In this document: one piece after another, positions 10,276 through 21,448 of the stretch | Numbering within the stretch: the stretch's first letter is position 1 | Layout: each line of letters starts with the position of its first letter | NCBI GenBank assembly: GCA_036924285.1 | Contig: JAYKYS010000023.1 | Span: forward strand, 682,001-746,000 | Origin: Asterella californica | Taxonomy: Eukaryota; Streptophyta; Marchantiopsida; Marchantiales; Aytoniaceae | DNA: 64,000 bases | Reading direction: 5' to 3' | The notes under the pieces: model-generated | What the model was told of the DNA's origin: nothing | What the model saw: only the letters and a program-made list of their open reading frames with translations | Database searches by the model: none | Translations under genes and position numbers: made by a program

Positions 10276-12018
10276 AAACCCTTAGAGATTCTCAGACGAA
10301 GAGATGTAAGGGTTTCCGCAGTCCACTCCTGTAGAGCAGGAAGATAGGGGTGTAGAACCTACTGTTGAGGTCCCGTCTGAGTTGGAAGCGAGACATGTAC
10401 AAAGGTCAGAAGACAAGTGTGGTGTACAGAGTTGGCAGTCTGGATTGCTGATGTTTGAGGCAGATGGGTGGAGTCGATTTACAAGAGTTGAAGATATGGG
10501 AGAAAATACAAAAAGATGGATGGTGAAACAGGTATCAGAGTTGTGGCGTGAAGAAGTTCTACTTGAAGACGAAATGGTTTCTGGCTTGTTTGAGGAGTTT
10601 ATGTTTGTACAGTCAGTTGTTGGTTGAGTAGACAATGTGAGTAGATTGATGGAAGAGAAAAATAATGTGACGGTGATCCCAATCCACTCTCGACGCATAT
10701 ATGAGGAGATTACTACATGCGTGCAGTTCTTTTCTCATCCGATGCAGAATAATGAGGGGAGAGAAGCAAGTTGTTGGTGTGCACTCCCTCAGGAAGCAGA
10801 CGTCCATGGGAAGTACAAATCTATACTGAGAAAGGTAAGACCGGTGGCAGCTCAACTACCTGCTAACTCTCAGCAACAAGTACAGTTAGTAGGGACTGAG
10901 CCTATATTGCGTGATCATAGACGAGTAGGGCACCAGTTTACTGAGGAGACATTGAAGGAGCTCCAGATAGGAGGGGATGATTTCTTCACTGAGGATGAGA
11001 AGACCGTGTTTAAGCAGATGATAGTGAAGCATGGTAAAGCATTCTCTTTTTCAGCAGAGGAGATAGGTTGTGTGAACCCAAAGGTTATAGCACCGATGGT
11101 TATATTCACAATCCCTCATGTGCCTTGGGACTTGAAACCGATCCCAGTTCTTCGTGCTTTGTTGCCTAAGCTCATCGAGTTGTTGAAAGAGAAGGTACAG
11201 ATGGGGATACTTGAGCCGTCTATGGGTCATATTCTAGCAGGTGGTTCACTGTACCCAAGAAGTCAGGGGCTTTGCATTTTATTCAAGACCTACAGCCTGC
11301 GAATAACGTAACCATTCGAAACATTGGGACGGGTCTTGTGATTGAAGAGGTAGCAGAGGTATTTGCAGGGAGAGCTATCTATTCGATAAGAGATCTATAT
11401 TCTGGTTATAATCAGTTCCAGCTGGCTGTGGAGAGTAGAGATTTAACTACTATGCGTACGCCCCTAGGATTGATGCGGATGTGTACTCTTCCACAAGGAG
11501 CGACGAACTCGGTGGCTCATATGCAGAATGCGATGCATAAGGTACTAAGGGAGTTTGTGCCTGATGTTACCATTCCGTTTCTAGATGATATTCCTATAAA
11601 AGGTTGCGCGGTTGAAAATAAGGATGGAGCAGTACTTGCGAATGGATGTAGGAGGTTTGTTGCAGATCATATCAAGGATGTAGAGCGTATCTTGACTCGA
11701 CTGGAGGAGGTGCATCTCACCCTGTCAGGAGCTAAGTCCAAGTTTGGCGTGTCTGAGATTTTAGTGGTTGGACATCTGTGTGGTGCTTTTGGAAGGCGAC
11801 CAAACTCCGAGAAGGTTGAAGCTATAGCTAGGATGGCAGACTGTAAAAATATCACGGAGGTTCGACGCTTTCTAGGTGCTTGTGTATTTTATCGTTTATC
11901 CATTCCTCATTATGCTCATGTTGCTGAGCCTTTGTATGCATTATTGAGGAAGGGTAAGAGGTTTGTATGGACCTCAATCCATCGAGGAGTTATGAATAGA
12001 CTGAAGGAGGCTCTATAG
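10276..12018 (+). pseudogene. Element B reverse transcriptase (frameshifted)
   Basis: The pre-RT region and the first RT blocks are read at 10637-11311 (APMVIFTIPHVPWDLKPIPV, QMGILEPSM). The frame then changes near 11270, and 11272-12018 continues with FIQDLQPANNVTIRN, DLYSGYNQFQLA, LPQGATNSVAHM and TIPFLDDIPIKGC. The connection region follows (RRFLGACVFYRLSIPHYAHV). The catalytic aspartates are present. A TAG at 12016 ends the frame, and the upstream 10276-10636 is also broken by stops. The layout and motifs match the RT of A and C. Confidence 0.82.
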
Positions 12019-12540
12019 TCTCCACTTGTTCTAAGAAGAGTAGACTACGGGTGTGGGAGACCTATCATTGTCACAATAGATACTAGTCCAAAGACGATTG
12101 GCTGAGCAATAGGTCAAGATGATGCGGATGGTATGCGGCTTACCTCTAGGTTTGGAGCTAGGATCTTGACAGACAGGCAACGAGATTATCCTCAGGTGAA
12201 GCGTGAGTTGTGGAGGGCGGTGACAGCGATGAAGACAGACCGTGAGTTTCTGATTGATGCTCATGTAGTCCTAGAAACGGATTGTCTACCTCTACTAGGC
12301 ATGATATCCAACTGTACCACGCTAGACATAGCAATGTTACGTTGGATTGCCTATATTAGAAGCTTGAACCCAGAGCTGAAGCATATAAAGAGAAAGGAGA
12401 ATATGGTCGCAAATATGTTATCAAGAGCTCGATTTGTAGACGAGGATGTCATGATTTCAGAAGCTGAGGAAGAGGAGAGAAAGGATGCTCAGTGTCAGGT
12501 TAATCGACGGGGCTACGAACTTGGAGCCGTTGATGTTTAG
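12019..12540 (+). pseudogene. Element B RNase H
   Basis: After the stop, the sequence encodes IVTIDTSPKTIG and, in an open frame from 12133, DYPQVKRELWRAVTAMK, LETDCLPLLGMISN and KENMVANMLSRARF. In the last motif the usual D-N-x-x-A-D reads E-N-M-V-A-N, so the final catalytic Asp is Asn here. RNase H would remove the RNA template from the cDNA hybrid. Confidence 0.75.
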
Positions 12541-13415
12541 AGAGGAGCTTTACACAGGTAGACTTCGTGACATAAGGTATTATCTGAGCTTGTTGGAGAG
12601 GCAAGAGAGATGGAGCAAAGTAGAGTTTAGAGAGATAAGGAAATAAGCTTACAACTATCTTCTGCATGATGGGTATCTTTGGAGACGGTCACAGAGGAGA
12701 GATGGGATGTTCATACGAGTACTGGACGATCTGCAGACTAAGGAACAACTAATGAAAGAGTTCTATGATATCTTATGGGCCGGACATCGAGGAATTTGGG
12801 CTACCTACGTCAAGTTGAAGGAAAGATATTGGTGGAAAGGTCTGTATCAGGATGTGGTGAACTACGTCAGTTCTTGCTTGCATTGTCAGTTCTACTCAAA
12901 GATCCGGTATAAGGACGGTCTCGTGCCAACTTATCCGCCTTGCATTCACTTCCAGTGGGTTCTCGACTTGGTGGTAATGTCTCTGGGGCATGCGATATTT
13001 GGTTCTGGCTCGTGAGGATCTCTCCAACTTTGTAGAAGGGCGAGCTTTGAGGACGAAGATCACAGAGAGGATATGTAAGTTTGTTCTTGAAGATATTATT
13101 TGTAGATATGGGTCTGTAGGAAGACTACGGGCAGATAAGGGAGAACTACGTGATACGGAAGCGAAAGAGTTTTTTGCTCGATATGGTGTGAAGCTCAAGC
13201 TTACTACTGCGATGAATCCAGAGGAGATTGACAAGAGCGAACGAGGACATCCATCAATAGTTCAGGCTTTGTTGAAGGCGTGTGATGGTAAGCATAGAGT
13301 GAAGCTATTCAAAAAGAGAGGGGGGACTGTGGAGCTAGCTGAGTTCTTAAGTTTAGAGCAGACGGGAGCAAATGAAGACCTTTCTGAGACGGTCGAGGAG
13401 AGCGAAGACGATTAG
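12541..13415 (+). pseudogene. Element B integrase, internally deleted
   Basis: The zinc domain is read at 12707-13015 (FYDILWAGHRGIWATY, then CLHCQFYSKIRYKDG) and the first Asp at WVLDLVVM. After a frameshift near 13000 the core continues (LRADKGEL; DKSERGHPSIVQALLKACDG). It then jumps in frame to the far C-terminus (HRVKLFKKRGG), omitting the stretch that in A and C runs from REWPRLLPF to VAGK. About 150 codons are missing, so the strand-transfer C-terminal domain is lost. Confidence 0.78.
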
Positions 13416-13466
13416 GAGAACCACGAGGATCGGTGACGGATTGGCACATACCAGAGGATGTGCAGG

Positions 13467-13481
13467 TTTGGAGGGGGTGAA
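13467..13481 (+). promoter_or_regulatory. Polypurine tract of element B
   Basis: TTTGGAGGGGGTGAA lies immediately before the LTR start TGTCGTATT, equivalent to the tracts of A and C. Confidence 0.75.
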
Positions 13482-15397
13482 TGTCGTATTATACGTAGGT
13501 CTGTACAGTGAAAAGTATTGTAGAGAGAGTTTTTTTCTTCTATATTGTGTAAAGGAAGCTGCCATGTAGCTTAACAAGCTAGGCAGGAGCTAAGCTGGGG
13601 CTATGCTTGGCAAGCTGCCCCCTAGCTTAGACTGAAATATCACCCTGAAAGATATCGAAAGGCATCAGAATGTAGAGCTCGACGAGAAGAACGACTTCAT
13701 GCTTCTAGTCTTGACAGAAAGTACTTTAAGTAATAGTTAGCACAGGTTTTAGACTGAGATATATGTGAAAGAGGAAAATCCGTCGATTCTAGCTCGTGAC
13801 TTGAACTCAGAATCTGATAGCGTGAGCGTGTATGTGTTCACAAATACTATAGTTTTGACTCCTTGTTCATTAAAAACGGAGTTGTATAGAGAAGTTAGCG
13901 TAAGAAAGGCTAGTAAAGATTTTACAAGAAAATTTCTTCAGGAAAACATATGTACAAAAATTTTTACCTTCTTGAACGGAACCAAAGGCCATCCCAGTGA
14001 TAAGGCGTTTGCCTAGGAGGGAAGTGGTCTCAGGATCAATCCCCCCGGCCTCTGGTTTCTATTCCGGCATGTTGGCCTCCTGGAAGGGAGTCTATGTTGG
14101 ATATGCAGCCACGTCCTGCATATCTAGGGGCGGGAGACCGGTATCTCTCTTAATCGTGAGCTTCCTGGCCTAAGCCTCCGCATGCCATCCTGAATATACT
14201 ATGAGAGATACCTGGTGCGCATATGGGGGGATTGTAAGTCCTGTGGGGCAACCTCATAAGTGTTGGGGCTTCGGCCTACATTGGATGGCTTGTAGTATAT
14301 TCAAGGTGGCATCGAGGGCACGGGAAACTTTTGCTGATTATGTATGCATAAGGACAGCAGGGGAACAGCTTAAGCTGAAGCCTTAAAACTGAAGCGGAAG
14401 ATTACAGCGGAAGCGGAAGATTACAGCGGAAGCGGAAGATTACAGCGGGAGCGCGTACAAGGACAACAGGGGAACAGCTTAAACAAAGGCCTTAAAACTG
14501 AAGCGGAAGATTACAATGGAAGCTTGAAGCGGAAAATTACAGCGGAAGCGGAAGATTACAGCGGGAGCGTGTACAAGGACAACAGGGGAACAGCTTAAGC
14601 AAGGGCCTTAAAACTGAAGCGGAAGATTATAGCGGGAGCGGAAGATTACAGCGGAAGCTTGAAGCGGAAGATTACAGCAGAAGCTTGAAGCAAAGGATTA
14701 CAGCGGAAGCGGAAGCGGACATTTCTCTGAGATTTTTTTTTGGAGAAAGGAGAGAGCTGAGGCGGGAGGAGGAGGATTAGAGATTGGGGGTTGGGGACAC
14801 GCAAGGGAAGCTAAGAGGCTGAGGAAAGATCAGATTTGATGACAGATTGAATTGGGAGATTATCGTAAGGAGAGGGGCAGGAGTTTTAAGCTTGGACGTT
14901 GTCTAATAAACGGTTCTGAGGAGAAATTACTCTCAGGAGGCAATTTTATTGAGAGAGATCGTTTGAAAATCTACAGAGGACTTTTGATCGACGTTGGATC
15001 AATTTTCTGAGAGTTTCAGTTAGGGCAAAGAGAGGAATAAGATTCAGGGGTCTGAATTTCACTATTAGGTTCGGATTGAGACGTACTTGGTAGACTTTTG
15101 GTTGAGAACTGATCAACAGGAGAGAAAGGCACGCATGAGAGGAAGAGAGAGAGATTTTTCTTTACAGTGAAGAGATTGATGATGCAACGACACTGAAATA
15201 AAGTTATTTGAATCTTGAGAGACCTATCTGTGTTCCTAAGAGGTGTTGGAGTGCTTGTTTTTGTAATCGGTGGGTACAAGAGGCTGTGGTTTGAGATTTC
15301 ATCGTCGGCAGCAATCTATTTTCCTTTCTGGTCATTTTTCTCTGATCGGTCACAGTCAGGAGGTCCGCCCTCTCCAAGAAAGACTCTCAACTCGACA
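13482..15397 (+). repeat. 3' LTR of element B (1916 bp)
   Basis: It begins TGTCGTATTATACG after the polypurine tract and ends ...CTCGACA, an inverted match to TGTCG. Its first 1.4 kb matches the 5' LTR. The last 500 bases have no partner in the window except the final ~45 bases (15353-15397), which resemble 47960-48006. It contains the minisatellite and a larger repeat built around AGGACARCAGGGGAACAGC. Element E sequence follows directly. Confidence 0.82.
14386..14720 (+). repeat. Compound tandem array inside the 3' LTR of B
   Basis: Units of GCGGAAGATTACAGCGGAA are embedded in a longer unit of about 110-120 bases. The longer unit starts with a variant of CAAGGACAACAGGGGAACAG (near 14349, 14456 and 14573), followed by CCTTAAAACTGAAGC. 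The 5' LTR shows fewer of both, so the arrays expanded or contracted after insertion. Confidence 0.75.
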
Positions 15398-16027
15398 ACG
15401 TATCCCACGCCCCATAGATGTGAGTCGAGTTCGAGCATTTGTTGGTTTGGTGAACTTTTATCGTCGATACGTGAAGGGGTTTAGTGCAATTGCGAAGCCG
15501 TTGATCAAGCTGATGAGGGTGGACCAAGAGTGGCAGTGGGAAGATGAGCAGGAGCGAGCTTCCATAGAGCTCAAGGATAGGTTGACATCTACTCCTATCT
15601 TGAGGAGATCCGTTAGGGGGCGTCCTTTCCAATTGTACACCGATTGGAGTATGTTGAGACTTGGAGCAGTGTTGACTCAACATGATGTGAGAAAAAGGAG
15701 TTCGTGGTGGCGTATGCCAATCGCTTCAACAATTCAACGGAGGCGAGGTACAGTTCGTACGAGGAGGAGTGTTTAGCTGCAGTGTGGGCTGTTGCACACT
15801 CCCGATGTTACCTGTTTGAGAACCCTTTTACTCTCATCACTGATCACCAGTCGCTCAAGTGGTCGATGAAGTCCGACAAGCTTACAGGGAAGCTTGCACG
15901 GTGGGCTCTGATCTTACAGGAGTATGACTTCCAGATAGTGCATAGACTTGGAGTTGCAAACCTAGATGCCGATGAGTTGAGTTGCAACCCGTGCACGAGT
16001 CAGCAGGATCAGACTGGGGCTCGATGA
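15398..16027 (+). pseudogene. Element E: RT end and RNase H
   Basis: Encodes RVRAFVGLVNFYRRYVKGFS (end of RT), ERASIELKDRLTSTPILR and LYTDWSMLRLGAVLTQHD. In the last, the usual TDAS is TDWS; the first Asp is kept. After a frameshift near 15690 comes EARYSSYEEECLAAVWAVAH, ITDHQSLKWSM and LGVANLDADELS. It differs clearly from B, with the standard plant/chromovirus-like wording of these motifs. It is broken by a frameshift and, after 16027, by a TGA. Confidence 0.8.
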
Positions 16028-16375
16028 CATGACGAGGTTGATGAGGAGATAGTGCCAGGGTGGCATGCATCTGCCTTTCTTTGTGTGTTGGCCATGAACT
16101 CTAGTATGGAGGACCACATCATATCTTTCTCAGGTGAGAGAATAGATGACGAGTCTCCAGATCCTGAAGGTGGAGATGGTGTTCCAGACCAGCGAGATAT
16201 CCATGATGATGTGACCGTGATGGAGTATCTACGTACTGGTGTGGTAGTAGACACAGTAAGTGTCAAGGAGCGAGATCGTGTCCTTCAACGAGCAAAGAGA
16301 TTTCGACGAGAAGGACGACATGTACTTCGAGCGTGGGGTGATGAGAAGGTACAGATAGTGCCACATCCATCCTAG
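16028..16375 (+). pseudogene. Element E: linker between RNase H and integrase
   Basis: An open frame (16052-16375) encodes a hydrophilic, acidic linker with WHASAFLCVLAMNSS and KERDRVLQRAKRFRREGRH, ending at a TAG before the integrase. No enzymatic motif. It is part of the pol polyprotein, not a separate gene. Confidence 0.55.
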
Positions 16376-17280
16376 AGAGCACAGTTAGTACGACATGCTC
16401 ATGAGGAGTTGGGACATTTTGGAGTGAAGCGTACACATAGCTTACTCCAAGGACAGTATTGGTGGCGTGGTATGCACGTCGATGTGCAACAGTTTGTTGC
16501 ACGATGTGTGGTTTGTGATCGAGTACGAGCATCGTTTAATGCTGCTACTCCACAGTTACACCCCTTATTGATTATGAGGTTGGGTTACCATTGGAGTTTG
16601 GATTTTGTGAGACTCTTACCGTTGACCGTACGTCACCATCGGTATGTGTTGGTGATGGTGGAGCACTTCTCCAAGTGGATTGAGTTGGTGGCATTATCAG
16701 ACAAGACGAGTGAAGGGACGGCGTATGCGTTCTTAGATCGAGTGCTGAGTCGTTTTGGAGCACCAGTTGAAGTGCTGACAGACCAAGGTACAGAGTTTCT
16801 TGGTGAGTTTTAAGCCTTGTGTGATCAGACATTGATTGATCATCGGACTACATCTCGAGATCATCCTGAGGCGGATGGTTTGGCAGAGAAGGTAGTTCAG
16901 ACGCAAGTATGGCTTGCAGAAGGGCCACTTGGGAGACTGGGATGTGCAGTTACGATGGTTGGCTATGGACTACCGTTTCAGTCGACAAGCGTCTTTGGCT
17001 TCCTTCTCATCGTATTTTCTATTGTATGGCCGAGATCCAGATCTACCTTCGGCCATCCGTCGTGATTCTGCTGAGGTGCTGGACCTTGATGACTTGGATA
17101 TGTGGGTGAGAGCATGTTCTCAACGAGCAGAGACATTTCGGAGAGTTATGCCTATGGCTTTTGAGAACCTAACGGTTGCTCAGCATAGAGACACGTTGCG
17201 ATATGCGATTATCCGAGGAGGAGGTTATCGACCGTCGATTCGCAAGTTTCATCCCGACGATTATATCCATCTACAGTAGA
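16376..17280 (+). pseudogene. Element E: integrase
   Basis: The zinc domain reads HAHEELGHFGVKRTHSLL and CVVCDR. The core has HWSLDFV (first Asp), VLTDQGTEFLGEF (second Asp) and HPEADGLAEKVVQT (Glu). A TAA at 16811 and frameshifts near 16900 break the frame. From 16914 it continues MQKGHLGDWDVQLRWLAMDY, LYGRDPDLPSAI and AQHRDTLRYAIIRGGGYRPS. The same C-terminal motifs recur on the minus strand at 52270-52450. Confidence 0.82.
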
Positions 17281-17516
17281 CCGCACCGACGACGTTGGAT
17301 GTGACCGCAGGACGCACTATTTTACGAGTGCGAGAGGTGTTATCTTCTGGAGTACTCATGTTAGAGGGCCGTGATGATGTTGTGTGGAAGGACCATGTGC
17401 GTAATTGCGCGTCATGTCATCTTCCCAACATTGATGGTACCGTTGACCCAAGCTTAGCAGTTGTACGCACGGGCTTCAGGTGTATGTTGTGTGGGTATGC
17501 TGGTGGAGCAACCCGT
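17281..17516 (+). pseudogene. Element E: integrase C-terminal tail and first half of a PHD finger
   Basis: Encodes TILRVREVLSSGVLMLEGRD and DHVRNCASCHLPNIDGTVDP, then RCMLCGYAGGATR, the first zinc ligands of a PHD finger. The open frame seems to run on to 17633, but from 17517 it is translated LTR of element C. Joined to 32530 onward, the finger continues MLMCDGCSRGWH in frame. PHD fingers in other proteins read histone H3 tails; a role in choosing integration sites is plausible but inferred. Confidence 0.78.
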
Positions 17517-17817
17517 TGTCGGAGTGTGATCCGTCTACCTAGGAAAGCGCCGAGCTTCTGGCTGTGGTTGTTTACTCAAGAGGTTGGCTTTCAGGTCACA
17601 ACAGGAGCTATAAACACTCACACAGGAGTGTAGGATCCTCTAATATGCTCAAAAAGCGAAATTTAGATCTCACTAGTAGTAATAGGTTTAGACAGTGAAC
17701 TTTGGCACTCAAAGAGAGGAAAACTATGAAGGTTTAGACTTCTAAACTTCCCCTACATGTAAATGAGGCACTACTGAACACACACACGAAGTTTCAGCCT
17801 GAGATTGAATTCTAGCA
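17517..17817 (-). repeat. 3' LTR of element C, distal part
   Basis: Almost identical to 31157-31457 of the 5' LTR; only a handful of bases differ. It ends at TTCTAGCA, after which unit N begins with TGTAGTGACG. Confidence 0.85.
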
Positions 17818-19327
17818 TGTAGTGACGAAAGATTTCTCCTTTTGCCCATTTAGTATACAAGATATCGTTCCCACAGAGGATTTGCACAAGTAACGCTGCT
17901 CTAAGTTCTAAGATCTGTTCAAACACACAAACACACGGGTTTGGCCTAGAAATCCCGTCTTCTCACAAAACCACACAAAACCACACGTCTTCCAGACACG
18001 CCAAATGGTGCTCTAGACCCGAACAAACAACTATCAATTACAATATCACACAACTATTCACGGAGAAGCTCGGGAAGACGAACTTCCTGCTTCCAGGTTG
18101 CTTCTTCCGGTCTTCTCGATACCGTCTTCCCGAAGCGATTCTCGTCTTCTGGGGGTTTAGCTCGTCTTCTCACACCTCCAGAAGGCTGTCCGGCTTCGCA
18201 GAAGTCGACTAGTAACAGTCGTTACACCTTATTCTCACACTCACATTCCAACGGGATGGATCAATCACAGGGTGTATGCCCCTTGTAGCCTTCTCAGGCT
18301 TCTGCCTACGGAAGTTGTCTTCCTGCAGCACTACAACGACATTCACCTTCACGGAAGCTCAATAGAAGTATCGGAAGCTCACTAGAAGAAGATAAGAAGA
18401 TGGGGAAGATGAGGGAAGATGGGAAGAAGAAGAAATCCAAACAAGAGAAAACAGGATGAAAAAGGGCAATTAAGATTCCGACAGGCTTCTAGTCCGGATC
18501 CTGACTAACAAGCCATCCCTGCTTGTAATAGTTTGGGGAGGAAGACAACAAACGTGAGTACTGTAGCACCGTCTTCTACTCGACGATGTCGTCTTCTGTT
18601 GCGGGAAGAAGACTTCTTTCTTCTTCACTTCGCTGCTCTGACTGCTCTGTCTTCTGGGATCACTTACCCAGAAGACCGTTCGTACGTAGATCCCAAGTGC
18701 TCTACTGAACGAGTCAAGCTACACTTCCACAACGGCTGACAGTCATCGCCACTCAAGAAGAACACTTCCCATGCACAATTGGGAGCGAATTCAATACATT
18801 CCACCACCCAGAAGACATGGACAAAGCGTCTGCACTCAAATCAACAATCTTTTCCCCGAGAAGAAGTCACAATAGCATTGGGAAGCTCACTCCCTCTACT
18901 TCCTGCGTCTACTCCTCGACACACCAGTCTAGCTAACAGGATTGCACGAGGATGCCGTTCCCTGTTCCTAGACTGTCCCTGCTCTAATGTGTCTCTCCTG
19001 CCTGCCTGTAGAATCGGTGTGTATGTTCAGTTACTGCCGAATTCTATAGAACTGGCAGAGCTCTCAGAGAGTTTTTCTCCTACCATGCTATCCTACTTAA
19101 CCATCTGCCTTGGGAGGCGACCACCAGGGAGAGAGAGAGAGGCGCTGACAAGAGGTGGTCACCTCACATGCATGCGGTCCCTCTTCCCAATTAGCCCTCC
19201 ACTGTATTACTCCTACGCTACCTATCCTGCCACATGGGATCCTAACTATTTTTATATGGAAAACTGCCACCCTTAAGATAGCATGTCCAATCCTACTAAA
19301 TCTGGAAGTGTCGATTGAGTTTGCTAA
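17818..19327. other. Unit N, left non-coding part
   Basis: No supported gene. From about 18060 onward the sequence is dense in GTCTTC, GAAGAC and GGAAG words, e.g. around 18100-18200 and 18360-18430. Short open frames here (18533-18739, 18779-19276) have low-complexity, motif-driven translations and no recognisable domain. Confidence 0.5.
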
Positions 19328-19681
19328 CTACTTTGATTGCTCGGTGGCAATCTCTACATGATCTGCTCCTACCGGAGCTACTACCTCGACTTCTGATGGG
19401 CTGGGAAGCCCTGCACTTACCTCGGGTACCACTGAGGTAGCTTCCCTCTCCTCGCTCTTCGCTGGCCCTGCTATTTCTGCGGCTGCGTCTTCCTCGGCTT
19501 CGACTTCGAAAGACGGAATGGTCTTCTGAGAAGACGAGTCGAATGGTGCGTCTTCGGTCTTCTGAGGCACAGATGCAGTACTAGGGACCATGGCGATCTC
19601 ATAGGGGTCCGGGGAAGTCGTTTCCTCCACGCGGAATACCTGGGAAGACGGCTCGTCTTCCTGTCTTCCAGAAGACATCAT
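19328..19681 (-). CDS. Acidic hypothetical ORF in unit N (117 aa)
   Basis: Begins MMSSGRQEDEPSSQVFRVEE. It is rich in Glu, Ala, Ser, Pro and Val and looks disordered. It lies downstream of the coiled-coil ORF on the same strand but in another frame, with about 100 bases between. It could be a second exon or a frameshifted tail of that protein. No family is recognised. Confidence 0.3.
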   Translation of the reverse strand: MMSSGRQEDEPSSQVFRVEETTSPDPYEIAMVPSTASVPQKTEDAPFDSSSQKTIPSFEVEAEEDAAAEIAGPAKSEEREATSVVPEVSAGLPSPSEVEVVAPVGADHVEIATEQSK

Positions 19682-19785
19682 GTCTTCCGAGGCGTCTTCT
19701 CGTCTTCCAACGCTGTCACCACCAAGTGTACAGCGAGATCGAACTCCTCCTTCTCCATTCCGGATCCAGTCGAGGGTGCTGGGGC

Positions 19786-21158
19786 TTAGGAAGATGCGGT
19801 TGCAGGTGTCGGAAGTGAGGGAAGACCATAAAGTGTCTTCACTCCTTCTATCTGTCTATCCAGGTACCTAAACATGCTATCTCTGCATTCCACCAACCTC
19901 GTCTTGGACTCGCTGTCCCATTCCCTAGCTAAGGTAAGTAACTTCTTACCCGCGGTGAAGTTGAACTTCTTCCGAAGCGCTTCTATCGACTGAGCTAGCA
20001 TCTTCTGCGCACGGGCCTCCGCTGCTTCCCTTTGCGTCTTCTCTGTTGCAGCTCGCGCTTCTACGGCTTCTCGCTGCATCTTCCAAGTGGTCTGCTCTTC
20101 TGCGAGGGTAGTGATCTTCTCCCGTACTCGGAGAACTTCCTGATCACGCTGCTGTACTCGCGTCTGCAACTCCTGGTTGCTCTTCCGAAGTTGTATCGAC
20201 TCCTTGGCAGAAGCGGCTGCTTCCGCCTTATACCTGGCTGCAAGCTTCTCCGTAGTGCGGAGACTAGCTTCCAGAGACTCCGTCTTCTGCTGGTTGTCTT
20301 CCTGTCGCAGCAAGGTGCGCAGACCGAATCCAGGCTGTAAGGGCTTCTCCTGTGCCCTCGCTCTTCTTTTCAACAACTCCATAGCGGGCTGGATCTCCTT
20401 CTGGAAGTAGGCACTGAACTCCTCCAGTCGTCTTCCTGCAGAAGACAAGTTCATCCCCACCACTCGCTCGATGGTGTCGACTTCGTCTTCCAGAGGCAAG
20501 GGAGCCTCTTCCACCACTACGGCCTTCATCTTCTGCGTACGAGAAGAAGCTACTCTTCTCATCTTCCGGGGTGGAAGACTCCTCGTGGCAGGAGCGGCTC
20601 TCCTCTTTGCGCTTCCTCGCATCGCAGTAGGAGTGCCCATCCATCCTTCGTCTTCTGGAGTCTTCGGAAGACTCCCAGGTGTTACAGAAGCTGTCTTCTG
20701 CTCCGATCGGATACTCAGCAAGTCTTCCTCCGAGTCCGACTCCGATCCTGAATGGATGAGGGAGATTGGTGTCCTCGGTACACTTCTGTGGCCCATCTTC
20801 CTCACTGACGTGGCGTCTTCCGACCCACTAGACTCGTCTTCCCTCACCAGAAGCGTCTTCTGGTGAGAGCCGGGCCTCAGCTGTGGCATCAGAGTGGGAG
20901 GGGGCGTTCCTGCTGCCTCTCGGTCATCGTCTTCCGAGGTCTCCTCCTTCACCTCCTGTCGCTCCGTTGGCCCATACACTGCCAGCTGATCTTTCCTAAG
21001 ATCCCCCATGGCTACATACAAGTAGCAGAAGAAGGGCGTCAGATGTCCTCCCGCCAGGGTACCCAAGTATGCTAGCTCCGTCTGTACATAGTTGTGGATG
21101 TACGCGCCCCAGTAGATTGGCACTCTGTCATCCCACACTGATTCCAGGAACTCCACGT
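19786..21158 (-). CDS. Coiled-coil hypothetical protein of unit N, 5'-interrupted
   Basis: The open frame runs from 21231, but its first ~24 residues (starting MAPQHQTRTKDMWWFH) are antisense LTR F. The genuine part begins about VEFLESVWDDRVPIYWGAYI. Its order is: a compact aromatic segment (YIHNYVQTELAYLGTLAGGHL, FFCYLYVAMGDLRK); an acidic Ser-rich stretch; a basic cluster (KRRAAPATRSLPPRKMRR) like a nuclear localisation signal; then a long Gln/Glu/Arg heptad region (RTTEKLAARYKAEAAAS to AEARAQKMLAQSIEAL) typical of a coiled coil. About 457 residues remain. The true start is lost or lies beyond the LTR. No retroviral motif is seen. It might be a gag-like structural protein or a captured host gene; I cannot decide. 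Confidence 0.5.
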
Positions 21159-21448
21159 TGTCGTGTTGTGGTTTGGCTAGGGTGTGAAACCACCACATAT
21201 CCTTCGTACGTGTTTGGTGTTGAGGAGCCACTGGGACCTTATCTGGTCAAAAGATAAGACTCCACGTGGACGATCCGTGTACTCTTCGCTGAGTGGAGAT
21301 AAGAGTAGTACTCTTGTCGTCACATGGGAGATTGATGTATAAGAAGATAGGTGCGCGGAGCTTGAGATATAGAGTGTTGAGTATCCAAGTCTAGCGTGAG
21401 GGTGATCAGTATCATCGGATGAAGTAAGCGGCAGTGCGAGTGGTAGGC

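Larger units (their letters stand above)
1..15397 (+). mobile_element. Element B: Ty3-type LTR retrotransposon, decayed, split by element A
   Basis: The parts in order are a 5' LTR cut by the window edge (1-1005 and 8109-8401), a truncated gag, protease, RT, RNase H, a shortened integrase, a polypurine tract and a 3' LTR (13482-15397). Base 1 corresponds to base 13501 of the 3' LTR, so about 19 bases of the 5' LTR lie outside the window. Frameshifts and stops interrupt every coding module, so it cannot be autonomous. Its proteins closely resemble those of elements A and C, which makes the three one lineage. Confidence 0.85.
15398..17516 (+). mobile_element. Element E, left part: Ty3-type retrotransposon with PHD finger
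   Basis: The 3' part of pol only: RNase H, linker, integrase and a C-terminal tail entering a PHD finger. The left limit is the end of LTR B, which lies in E or abuts it. The right limit is the insertion of element C after ACCCGT (17516). The remainder of E resumes at 32530, so B and C both sit in or beside E. Confidence 0.85.
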
